A stretch of DNA of 64,000 nucleotides from Acidobacteria bacterium UBA2990 (lineage in GTDB: Bacteria > Acidobacteriota > Vicinamibacteria > Vicinamibacterales > UBA8438): NCBI GenBank assembly GCA_002347025.1, contig DEAE01000010.1:77707-141706 (forward strand). The letters run 5' to 3'. This document shows positions 17,725 to 25,125 of the stretch, one piece after another; position 1 is the first letter of the stretch; each line of letters starts with the position of its first letter. Made by a program: the position numbers and the translations under genes. A model generated the notes under the pieces. The model did no database searches and was not told where the DNA came from. It saw only the letters and a list, made by a program, of their open reading frames with translations.

Positions 17725-18855
17725 TCAGCCAAAGATGTCTTTGACTCTCTCGAAGAAGGGGCGCTCTTCGTCGTTGTCGACTGGGATAGGATCGAGCATG
17801 CGATCCGGCATCGTCTGGTCTAACTTCTCGATAAGGTCCTTCTGTTCACGGCTGAGTTTCTCAGGAATTATGACTTTGACGCCGACATATAGGTCGCCTT
17901 TGCCTCGACCACTAACGTTAGGCATGCCTTTGCCTTGCAGCCTGAAGCGAGTTTCCGGATGAGTCCCTTTAGGAATCTTGACGGTGGTTGATTCCGATAG
18001 AGTCGGTACTTCGATTTTCCCCCCAAGTACCAGCGTTGGGTAACTGACTGGGACTTCGCATAGGAGGTCGTTACCTTGGCGTTGGAAGAACGTATGATCG
18101 TGGACCTGAACGACCACATAGAGGTCTCCAGGAGGAACGCCTCGTCCCCCGTACTCGCCCTCTCCGGTTAGGCGGAGTCGCTGACCTGTTGCGATACCAG
18201 CTGGGATCTTAACGGTTTTCTTGCGGTCTCGACTGGTTCGCCCTTGACCGCGGCACTCTAAACATGGCTTTGCTATTACCCTGCCTATCCCACCACAATG
18301 GGAGCAGGTTCTATTAACCGTGAAAAACCCTTGTTGAAATCTGACTTGCCCGTGACCTCGGCACTGACTGCACTTTTGCGGGGCGCTGCCCGGAGCCGAT
18401 CCGGAACCATTACAAGTGTCACAGGGCTCTTCTCTCGGGATTTGTAGGGTCGTTTCAACCCCGCTGGCTGCCTCATCGAAGGAAATTTCTAGATCATATC
18501 GGAGATCTCCGCCACGCTGAGGGCGACGACCTGCGCTTCCAAAACCAAAAATGTTACCCAAGTCTCCGAGTATGTCACCGAAGTCTGCAAAGATCGTTGG
18601 GTCGAAGCCGCCCCCCCCACCGGGGCCCTCGCCGACTCCTGCATGCCCGAACTGGTCGTATCGGCTACGCTTTTCAGAATCTGCCAGGACGGCGTACGCT
18701 TTTGCTGCCTCCTTGAACTGTTCCTCGGCTGCTTTGTCGTCTGGGTTCCGATCAGGATGATGCTTTAGGGCCAACCTGCGATAGGCGCTCTTGATGTCAG
18801 ACTCTGATGCCGTTTTTGGCACTCCGAGAACTTCGTAGTAGTCGCGAGGTGTCAC
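17725..18855 (-). CDS. dnaJ: Chaperone protein DnaJ
   Basis: Hsp40 co-chaperone that delivers substrates to DnaK and stimulates its ATPase; 376 residues, type I. The J domain has the HPD motif (LKHHPDRNPDD), followed by a Gly/Phe-rich stretch and four CxxCxGxG zinc motifs (CDTCNGSGS, CSQCRGHGQ, CSHCGGIGR, CLECRGQGR), then the C-terminal substrate domains (GDLYVVVQV, GDLYVGVKV). Its start overlaps the grpE stop by four bases, so hrcA-grpE-dnaJ are translationally linked. dnaK is not adjacent. Confidence 0.97.
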   Translation of the reverse strand: MTPRDYYEVLGVPKTASESDIKSAYRRLALKHHPDRNPDDKAAEEQFKEAAKAYAVLADSEKRSRYDQFGHAGVGEGPGGGGGFDPTIFADFGDILGDLGNIFGFGSAGRRPQRGGDLRYDLEISFDEAASGVETTLQIPREEPCDTCNGSGSAPGSAPQKCSQCRGHGQVRFQQGFFTVNRTCSHCGGIGRVIAKPCLECRGQGRTSRDRKKTVKIPAGIATGQRLRLTGEGEYGGRGVPPGDLYVVVQVHDHTFFQRQGNDLLCEVPVSYPTLVLGGKIEVPTLSESTTVKIPKGTHPETRFRLQGKGMPNVSGRGKGDLYVGVKVIIPEKLSREQKDLIEKLDQTMPDRMLDPIPVDNDEERPFFERVKDIFG

Positions 18856-19592
18856 GCTTTGGCTACCTTAACCATTGACGCGCGGAGCAATATGTCATCT
18901 AGCATGTAGCCGCGTCTGAGCTCTTCGATGACTTCGTTGTTTCGATGGTTCTTACTTGACTCGTGTGAAACAGCTTCGTGTAGTGTTGGATCGAAATCAC
19001 TACCGATTGCTGCGATGGGCATGATGCCGCGTTTCACCATCACGTCGAGCAGTTGCTTGTGAATGCCTTCTACGCCACGTTGATAAGCAATACCATCATT
19101 AGTATCTGCTTTTAATGCTTGATCCAATGCATCGACAACAGGCAGAAGGGCCTCCAAAAGGTCTCGCTTGCCTTGATTGCTGAGCTCACGATGTTGTTTG
19201 CTGGTGCGTTTCTTGAAATTTTCGAAATCAGCCTGCCATCGCTGCAGTTGTTCGCGGTATTTGTCCCTCTCTCGGGTGATCTCTTCAACGCTTGGAATCG
19301 CTTGAGAGGCCTCTGGGGCGTCGTCAATTTGAGGCGCTTCGCTTGGTTGAGTTGGTGTCTCACCTGAACTCTCGTCTGAGACCAATTCTGCGTCGTCGTA
19401 GTTTGTTGAATGTGCCCTGTCAGTGTGTTGTCTGACATGCTCAGCATTCGAGGTTGCCTCTGATTGTTCCCCTAGAGGCGGACATCGCTCACTCGACGGA
19501 GAAATGGGATCTGATCCCTGGCCAGAGTCTTGAGAGGGATCAGAGTTTGAGCCCGTATCAGGCTGTGTCGGTTGGTATTCGTCGGGCATCAT
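18852..19592 (-). CDS. grpE: Nucleotide exchange factor GrpE
   Basis: Releases ADP from DnaK. It has 246 residues, longer than usual because of a roughly 95-residue acidic, Ser/Gln/Glu-rich N-terminal tail with no predicted fold. The conserved part begins with a coiled coil (ITRERDKYREQLQRWQADFE), then NFKKRTSKQ, LLEALLPVVDALDQAL and the beta domain ending FDPTLHEAVS and RRGYMLDDILLRASMVKVA. The first ATG (19592) lies 35 bases inside hrcA, and a second ATG follows at once; no Shine-Dalgarno sequence is evident. It overlaps dnaJ downstream. Confidence 0.95.
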   Translation of the reverse strand: MMPDEYQPTQPDTGSNSDPSQDSGQGSDPISPSSERCPPLGEQSEATSNAEHVRQHTDRAHSTNYDDAELVSDESSGETPTQPSEAPQIDDAPEASQAIPSVEEITRERDKYREQLQRWQADFENFKKRTSKQHRELSNQGKRDLLEALLPVVDALDQALKADTNDGIAYQRGVEGIHKQLLDVMVKRGIMPIAAIGSDFDPTLHEAVSHESSKNHRNNEVIEELRRGYMLDDILLRASMVKVAKA

Positions 19593-20679
19593 CGGTGTAT
19601 GGAAGAGTTTGTTTAACTAGTACTCGACTGACAGCTTGAGACACGCTATCAACTGCAGCGATGGCTCGTGAGTAACGCATTCGTCTCGGTCCGATCACCC
19701 CAACAGTACCGGTCTGCTGGCCATCGAAATAGGCTGAGGCGACAAGGCTAAATGCTTGGAGGTCGGTTTCGGCGTGTTCAGTGCCTATAACGACGGTCAG
19801 TTCGTCTGAACCTAGGTACTCGCTTAGTAACCGAACAAGGCGTTGCTTTTCTTGCATCATCGACAGCAACGCCCGCATCGTGGCTAGCGAAACTGGGCTG
19901 GTATCGTCTGACACATCGTCGAAAAGGAGCATCGCACCGTCAACGAACACGCTTTCACGCGGTACCATGTCTTCTAAAGTCGAACTCGTGAGACGCAACG
20001 ACCGTGATAGTAACTCGTCGTAAAGGACCTGCTCCTGTCGAAGGCGCTCGATGACTAGGGCACGTACTTCACCAAGGGTCAACCCTGAGAACTCTCGATT
20101 GATGTAATTGGCTCCTTGCTCAAGTTCCCTGCGTTGTAACCGCTCGCCAATATCTACAACCTTATGGCAAGCTTGATGCCCGTGGGCCGTGACCAGTACC
20201 AAGATTCTACTACCTTCGAGTTGTACGAATTCTATGTGTTCAAAGCCGGCTGTTTCGTTTGTTGGCGCCAGCACGAATCCAAGGTGATGAGACACCCTGG
20301 ACAGTTCGTGCGACACATTTGACAGCACGCCGTTGACTGACCCAGCTTGGCGCAATCGAGCTTCCACTGCTGGAGTTGACTGGGCGGCTCGTCGATGCTC
20401 AAGCAGAAAATCAACGTAATATCGGTACCCGAGATCGGTCGGGATACGCCCAGCGGAGGTGTGGGGTTGCAAGACTAAGCCGGCTTCTTCGAGACTGGCT
20501 AAGATATTCCGAACTGTAGCTGCCGACAGACCGAATTCACCCTTTTCAACCAGTTGGCGCGATGACACAGGCGTGCCGTGGTCGACATATTCCCTGATTA
20601 GCGCGCCCAAGAGTCGCCGGGTCCGTTCAGGAAGGTCTGAGCCATGATGCCCAGTCGAAGTGGGTTTCCGATAAGCCAC
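19558..20679 (-). CDS. hrcA: Heat-inducible transcription repressor HrcA
   Basis: Repressor of class I heat-shock genes, 373 residues. It has an N-terminal winged helix (RRLLGALIREYVDHGTPVSS, AATVRNILASLEEAG, PHTSAGRIPTDLGYRYYVD) and the C-terminal GAF-like domain ending GTVGVIGPRRMRYSRAIAAV. The start is GTG at 20679, seven bases after a good -10 (TATACT), so the message may be leaderless. I looked for the CIRCE inverted repeat (TTAGCACTC-N9-GAGTGCTAA) upstream and did not find it. It heads the grpE-dnaJ operon. Confidence 0.95.
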   Translation of the reverse strand: MAYRKPTSTGHHGSDLPERTRRLLGALIREYVDHGTPVSSRQLVEKGEFGLSAATVRNILASLEEAGLVLQPHTSAGRIPTDLGYRYYVDFLLEHRRAAQSTPAVEARLRQAGSVNGVLSNVSHELSRVSHHLGFVLAPTNETAGFEHIEFVQLEGSRILVLVTAHGHQACHKVVDIGERLQRRELEQGANYINREFSGLTLGEVRALVIERLRQEQVLYDELLSRSLRLTSSTLEDMVPRESVFVDGAMLLFDDVSDDTSPVSLATMRALLSMMQEKQRLVRLLSEYLGSDELTVVIGTEHAETDLQAFSLVASAYFDGQQTGTVGVIGPRRMRYSRAIAAVDSVSQAVSRVLVKQTLPYTDDARRIPTDTA

Positions 20680-20686
20680 GTCTAGC

Positions 20687-20714
20687 AGTATACCGTCTCT
20701 TGCCAGTAGGTAAA
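20687..20714 (-). promoter_or_regulatory. Candidate sigma70 promoter of hrcA, leaderless
   Basis: Minus-strand TTTACC (20709-20714, 4/6), 16-base spacer, TATACT (20687-20692, 5/6). The -10 ends seven bases before the GTG start of hrcA. Confidence 0.5.
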
Positions 20715-20756
20715 GGCGTTGGTTCGAGAGCTTGGAAGTTAGGACCGAATCAAAGT

Positions 20757-21623
20757 TTATCCATCGACTGTTGCTTGTGACTCGTCAGGTGACCAGCTGA
20801 GTGACCGAGCCTGATGCTGTCTGGACATATCTGAGCTCCTACCAATTTTGCCGTATCTTACCGCAATCATCTCGGCAAGAATACTTACAGCGATCTCTTG
20901 CGGGGTGACTGCCCCTAGGTCAAGTCCAACTGGAGAGTGGACCCGGTGCAACTGATCTTCTGGGAGGCCCTCTGATTCCAGCAGATTGGTTAGGCGGGCC
21001 ACCTTGGCTTTGCTACCAATGAGTCCGAGGTAGCGAATAGGTTTTGGAGCTAGAGCTCTCAGTGCGTCCAAGTCGTGGCGGTGGCCACGCGTTAGGATGA
21101 CAGCAAAGGCATGAGCCGGTAGTTTGGTTTTTGTCAGCCACTCAGGAATCGAATCAACCACGATCTCTTGAGCCTGGGGAAATCGATCGGCATTGGCGAA
21201 TTTCTCTCTGTCGTCGATGATATGCAGTTTGAAACCAACTTCGTGCGCGGCCCGAGCGAGATGATACGATACATGGCCGGCCCCGATCAGAAAGAGCTCA
21301 GGTGCTGGCTCAAGGGGCTCAATATAGACTTCCATCTGCCCTCCACAGATTAACCCGGAATCTTCTGCAATATCGTCCGCGAGCTCATACTTTTCGATAA
21401 CGGGCTGGCGGGTTTCGATAGCGGTTCTGGCCTTCCAGAAGGCTTCATTTTCGTAGCAACCTCCACCGATTGTGCCGACTGTGCGTCCATCAGGGAAGAC
21501 AAGCATCTTGGCCCCGACCCGCTGAGGGGTAGAACCCTGGGCGCGGATAATCGTTATAAGCGCGGCAGGTTCTCCACGTTTCAGCGCCTCGGCGACCGCG
21601 TCAAATACGTCTTCGTTTCTCAT
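20757..21623 (-). CDS. XdhC/CoxI family protein
   Basis: Homologue of XdhC, which handles the sulfurated molybdenum cofactor before insertion into xanthine-dehydrogenase-type enzymes; 288 residues. The N-terminal XdhC_CoxI domain has RAQGSTPQRVGAKMLVF and GGGCYENEAFW; the C-terminal Rossmann domain has LFLIGAGHVSYHLARAA, ILTRGHRHDLDALR, YLGLIGSKAKVARL and HSPVGLDLGAVTPQEIAVSI. No molybdenum enzyme genes lie in the window, so its client is elsewhere. It follows the parvulin gene by 96 bases in the same direction. Confidence 0.88.
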   Translation of the reverse strand: MRNEDVFDAVAEALKRGEPAALITIIRAQGSTPQRVGAKMLVFPDGRTVGTIGGGCYENEAFWKARTAIETRQPVIEKYELADDIAEDSGLICGGQMEVYIEPLEPAPELFLIGAGHVSYHLARAAHEVGFKLHIIDDREKFANADRFPQAQEIVVDSIPEWLTKTKLPAHAFAVILTRGHRHDLDALRALAPKPIRYLGLIGSKAKVARLTNLLESEGLPEDQLHRVHSPVGLDLGAVTPQEIAVSILAEMIAVRYGKIGRSSDMSRQHQARSLSWSPDESQATVDG

Positions 21624-21719
21624 GGCGATGTCGCGTCCTCTCGGTTGGGTTGCTCTCGTTTCTGGCCTGGTTTGTTACTTAGTTTTATGCTGGGCCTGGC
21701 TCAGTTGCTTCCCTTCAGG

Positions 21720-22748
21720 TCAGATCAAGATCTCGATGTTGGATCTAGATTTCAACTCATCGATAAACGAGGAGACTCGCATTTGGTACTCCTGTTGGAG
21801 CAGGAATCCATGGATCTGGGTGCTAGCTTCTGCAAAGGCTACGACTCGGTCTTCCACACGCTCGACCATTTGGATTATGTGAAAACCAAACGTCGTCTCT
21901 ACTACTTCACTAACTTCGCCGGGATCCAGTGCCGAGAGTGCAGCGTCGAATTGCGGCAGGGTCTCGCCTTCGGCAACTAGTCCTAGGTCACCCCCGTTGG
22001 CGGCCGATTTAGCATCTTCGGAATGTTTTCGTGCTAATTCGGCAAAATCGCCACCATCGCTGAGTTCTTTCCGAATGGCTTCAGCACGATCGCGAGCATC
22101 AAGTCTCTCAGATTCCTGGGCATCGAGGCTGACACCGATAAGGATGTGCCGTGCTCTGATGCCCCCTTTTTCTGCGAACTGCTCGGTGTGTTGATCGTAG
22201 AATCCTCTAACGGCCTCAGGGGTCACCTCAATGCCTGCGAACGCTTGTGCTTCGAGTGTTGCCTCGGCAAGCAGGTCTCGTCGTGTTTCATCCCTGAGAA
22301 TTTCGATAGTAGTATTCCAGCTTTCAAGTTGTGTTTCGAATGCATCCGTAGTCGGAAAGCTCGAGCGAATTGTTTCTAACGCAGCTTCTATAGTGGATTC
22401 TGTGACTGAAATATCAAGAGCTTCAGCTTCCTGAACAAGAAGGTGGAATGATATCAAGCGGTCGAGTACTGACCTATAGACTTGATCTCGGAACTGGGTT
22501 GGCAGGGCCTGTCCAGCTTGAATTTCTGCACTACGGACCGCACGTTCCAGCTCTTCACGGGTAATGGAATGGGAATTCACGTGAGCAACTACACTTGGCA
22601 ACTCTGCTGCAACAGGGGTAACCGCCGGCAGCGTTGGGAACTCGGAAGTGTCTGCTGGATTCACCGGGCTGTCTGTACTGCCTACGCCGCAGCCGAATGC
22701 TAGCAGGGCTATTACTATCCAGTTCCATCGTGTTGCTCGATCTTGCAT
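21720..22748 (-). CDS. SurA/PrsA-type parvulin peptidyl-prolyl isomerase, lipoprotein
   Basis: Periplasmic folding factor, 342 residues. A signal peptide ends in a lipobox (LLAFGC, lipidated Cys20). A SurA_N-like helical domain follows (ITREELERAVRSAEI, VLDRLISFHLLVQEAEAL), then one parvulin domain with ARHILIGVS, GGDFAELARKHSED, GGDLGLVAEGETLPQFD and VVETTFGFHIIQM. Probable role: folding of exported and outer-membrane proteins, but anchored to a membrane instead of soluble like E. coli SurA. The ATG lies six bases after a perfect TATAAT, so the mRNA is probably leaderless. Confidence 0.9.
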   Translation of the reverse strand: MQDRATRWNWIVIALLAFGCGVGSTDSPVNPADTSEFPTLPAVTPVAAELPSVVAHVNSHSITREELERAVRSAEIQAGQALPTQFRDQVYRSVLDRLISFHLLVQEAEALDISVTESTIEAALETIRSSFPTTDAFETQLESWNTTIEILRDETRRDLLAEATLEAQAFAGIEVTPEAVRGFYDQHTEQFAEKGGIRARHILIGVSLDAQESERLDARDRAEAIRKELSDGGDFAELARKHSEDAKSAANGGDLGLVAEGETLPQFDAALSALDPGEVSEVVETTFGFHIIQMVERVEDRVVAFAEASTQIHGFLLQQEYQMRVSSFIDELKSRSNIEILI

Positions 22749-22754
22749 ACGTTG

Positions 22755-22760
22755 ATTATA
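22755..22760 (-). promoter_or_regulatory. -10 hexamer for a leaderless parvulin-gene transcript
   Basis: A perfect minus-strand TATAAT is followed by six bases (caacgt) and then the ATG at 22748. No clear -35 is seen at normal spacing. Confidence 0.5.
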
Positions 22761-23249
22761 CGCTTCTAGAAGAGCTGGCTTACCAACATAGAGCTTAGCG
22801 TAACAAACGAACTATTTGTCTGCCAGCGTTGGCGCCAAGATCGAGCTGGGTTGGTGCCAACTGCAAATATCGTCCTTGATGGTAGATGGGCAGTGGAGGT
22901 GGCTATCGGCTCAGCCCTGGATCGAACGGCGGTCAACTTGTCTGGTCGGCAAGACGAGGGTAGTGGCCGCTGTTCCACCAACAGAACACTGGCCAACGTG
23001 CCTGCCCGGTGAGTCTAGTGTCGTCGACAAGGATTTTGGTTGACTCAACCGGCTCTGCTGGGTGGGTTGTCGGTTCTTCCGCCTTTAAATGATTTTCGCC
23101 ATTCGACTTGTCGTGGGTAGGCACGGGGAGAAGTGTTTCTGGAAATTTGTTCTGTAATACCTGCAGGAGCACTGAAAGGGGTTGCTAGCTGAAGATCCTG
23201 TAACGGTGCTCGGGAAGTGTTAAATTCCGATGTTATTAATTCAAAGATT

Positions 23250-23277
23250 GCGGTTCAATTCTCGAAGGTTGAGCCGC
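23250..23277 (-). terminator. Candidate hairpin terminator downstream of bshC
   Basis: GCGGTTCAA (23250-23258) pairs with TTGAGCCGC (23269-23277), a nine-pair stem with one G-T wobble and a 10-base loop, 15 bases after the bshC stop. There is no clean U tract. Confidence 0.4.
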
Positions 23278-23291
23278 TTTGAGGAGAACAA

Positions 23292-25028
23292 CTAAATGGA
23301 AATTATCCAGTGATGGGCTGTGTCGAGATCGGGGTCTGAGATAAGTCTTTCAGTGAGCACTGAGCCATAGCGGTTCAGGAAATGTACTAAGCCGACGGCT
23401 CGCTCTTGGGGCGAACCCAAGGGGAAGAGCTGGGATTGAGCGCGGTGGAATTGGCGGCGCAATGTCTGGTCTCGCCGTTTGGCTGCCTGTAGGACTTTAT
23501 TCTGCAGGTTCCTGAGTTCTCTCTCCATCCGTCCATGGGAAGATTCAGCAGCTCCAGCTAAAGTGGAATCGACTTTGACTACCGCTGTTCCGATTGCTAT
23601 CAAACTGTCGCGAATGGTCTGCTTGGCCGATAGCATCGTCTCTTCTACGGAGGAAGGGAGTTGTTCCCCAAGAAGGCGGTTAAGGGCTGATTCGTCTTGA
23701 GGTTGAAGCTGTTCGATGTCGAGCCCTGTTCGATTGAGAAACTTTACAACTGCAGTGTCCACTAGTGTCACGCTGAGCCGTGGGGCAATTAGAGGCATCG
23801 GGATTGAGAAATGCTCATAAACATCCTTAAGTTGACCTAGGTAAGATAGTTCGCTGGGTCCGGCCACGTAGCAAACGGTTGGAAACAATCGATCCTGAAC
23901 TATCGGACGGAGCAAGACGTTAGGACTAAGACAAGATGGGTCACTCTGCAATTGGTCTAGTAGTAGTCGAGGGTCAACTTGTTCGTTGCCGATTCTAAGG
24001 TTAGTGCCGTCAGTCCGGATATTGCGGCGGTTGCCATCCTGGAGAAATAGAGCAACGGTCTCTGGTGATGTCGAAACTTGGGCGTGAAATCCTGCCTCTC
24101 TGAGCTGTTCACCAGCCCTTTGCGCGAGATGTGATGTCGTGCCTGCGTGGTTGATCTCTCGACTAAAGAGTTCTCTAACAAACGGCTTAGCTGCTGGATC
24201 AGAGGCGTCGAAGACGATCAAGCCTAGCTCGCCCAGTAGTTGTTCAAGCCAAATAGCAAAGGCGGTGACGAGTCTAGTGCCGTGGGCGTAGGCTCTTCGC
24301 AAGTCCGATATTAGGCCTGGCGTGAAATCCGTGTGTGGAAGTGTGGTGGCTAGTTCGTCAATCGTTTTCTCTATTTCTGCAGAGAGTTTGATGCTTGAGG
24401 CTGGGGTATTTGCAGGGGCACTAATCGGCAGTGAGACCGACGTCAATTTGTTGTCGGAGTCAAGAATGCCACAGCTGCGGATTTCGTCGAGGTCGTGGTC
24501 TTCTGCATCAACCCAGAACACGGCAACCGTTGGGATTCCGTGTAGTTGTTGGGCGCGTCGAGCCAGCCGGATCGCTGAGATGGCTTTTAGTAACGTGTAG
24601 AGTGGTCCTCCGAATAGACCGGCTTGTTGACCCGTCACTACGGCGACGCAGCGGGGATCTTCCAGCAGGGCTGTAGCTTCGATCGCTGGGATTGGGGCCC
24701 CACGCTGGTGCTGCTGCCCCTTGATCACGGGTGCAATCGCGGGGTTCTCGTCGCTTCTTTGATTCCGGATAGAGATGGCTGTTTCCCAAGCTGCGTCGTC
24801 ACTTGGATCTCCAGAGAAAAATGATTCAAGGGCGCTGAAGTTGGAGGTGTACTCGACCGCTAGCCTTTTGGTGCTGGGAAAGCGGCGGATGTCGATTGGT
24901 AGGCTGTGGGTCGAATGACGAATCGAGGAGTCCTGAGGCACGGCCAACAACTCTGGCAGAGGGCGTCGGGTGGTGTCAAGCGGATGTTCGCTAAGTGGCA
25001 TTCTGGATTGAATGACGGTTTGGATCAT
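23292..25028 (-). CDS. bshC: Bacillithiol biosynthesis cysteine-adding enzyme BshC
   Basis: Putative ligase that joins cysteine to glucosaminyl-malate in the last step of bacillithiol synthesis; 578 residues. Family motifs are VVTGQQAGLFGGPLYTLLKA, VAVFWVDAEDHDLDEI, LIVFDASDPAAKPF and VAGPSELSYLGQLKDVY, with a coiled-coil helix near the C-terminus. The N-terminal DIRRFPSTKRLAVEY fits as well. ATG 25028 is the longest start; ATG 25001 is possible. bshA and bshB are not here. It implies a low-molecular-weight thiol of the bacillithiol type in a diderm cell, as reported for some Acidobacteria and Bacteroidetes. Confidence 0.9.
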   Translation of the reverse strand: MIQTVIQSRMPLSEHPLDTTRRPLPELLAVPQDSSIRHSTHSLPIDIRRFPSTKRLAVEYTSNFSALESFFSGDPSDDAAWETAISIRNQRSDENPAIAPVIKGQQHQRGAPIPAIEATALLEDPRCVAVVTGQQAGLFGGPLYTLLKAISAIRLARRAQQLHGIPTVAVFWVDAEDHDLDEIRSCGILDSDNKLTSVSLPISAPANTPASSIKLSAEIEKTIDELATTLPHTDFTPGLISDLRRAYAHGTRLVTAFAIWLEQLLGELGLIVFDASDPAAKPFVRELFSREINHAGTTSHLAQRAGEQLREAGFHAQVSTSPETVALFLQDGNRRNIRTDGTNLRIGNEQVDPRLLLDQLQSDPSCLSPNVLLRPIVQDRLFPTVCYVAGPSELSYLGQLKDVYEHFSIPMPLIAPRLSVTLVDTAVVKFLNRTGLDIEQLQPQDESALNRLLGEQLPSSVEETMLSAKQTIRDSLIAIGTAVVKVDSTLAGAAESSHGRMERELRNLQNKVLQAAKRRDQTLRRQFHRAQSQLFPLGSPQERAVGLVHFLNRYGSVLTERLISDPDLDTAHHWIISI

Positions 25029-25038
25029 GCCTATTTCG

Positions 25039-25068
25039 TTGAAAAAAAAGGTATTTGTGTGCTAATAT
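25039..25068 (+). promoter_or_regulatory. Candidate promoter of the pseudokinase-carAB operon
   Basis: TTGAAA (25039-25044, 5/6), 18-base spacer, TAATAT (25063-25068, 4/6). It is followed by GGAGGT at 25081-25086. It overlaps the upstream side of the divergent bshC start. Confidence 0.45.
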
Positions 25069-25125
25069 GTAAACCTACTTGGAGGTAATCCCACACTGAA
25101 ATACGATGAGGCCAGCGGAAATCAG

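Larger units (their letters stand above)
22749..23291. other. 543-base intergenic stretch without a recognisable gene
   Basis: This gap lies between the parvulin gene and bshC. Short frames of 75-80 codons exist on both strands (for example 22816-23043 +), but none has a Shine-Dalgarno sequence with a recognisable protein pattern. Apart from the -10 at 22755 and the hairpin at 23250-23277, I see nothing in it. It could be a decayed gene. Confidence 0.5.
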
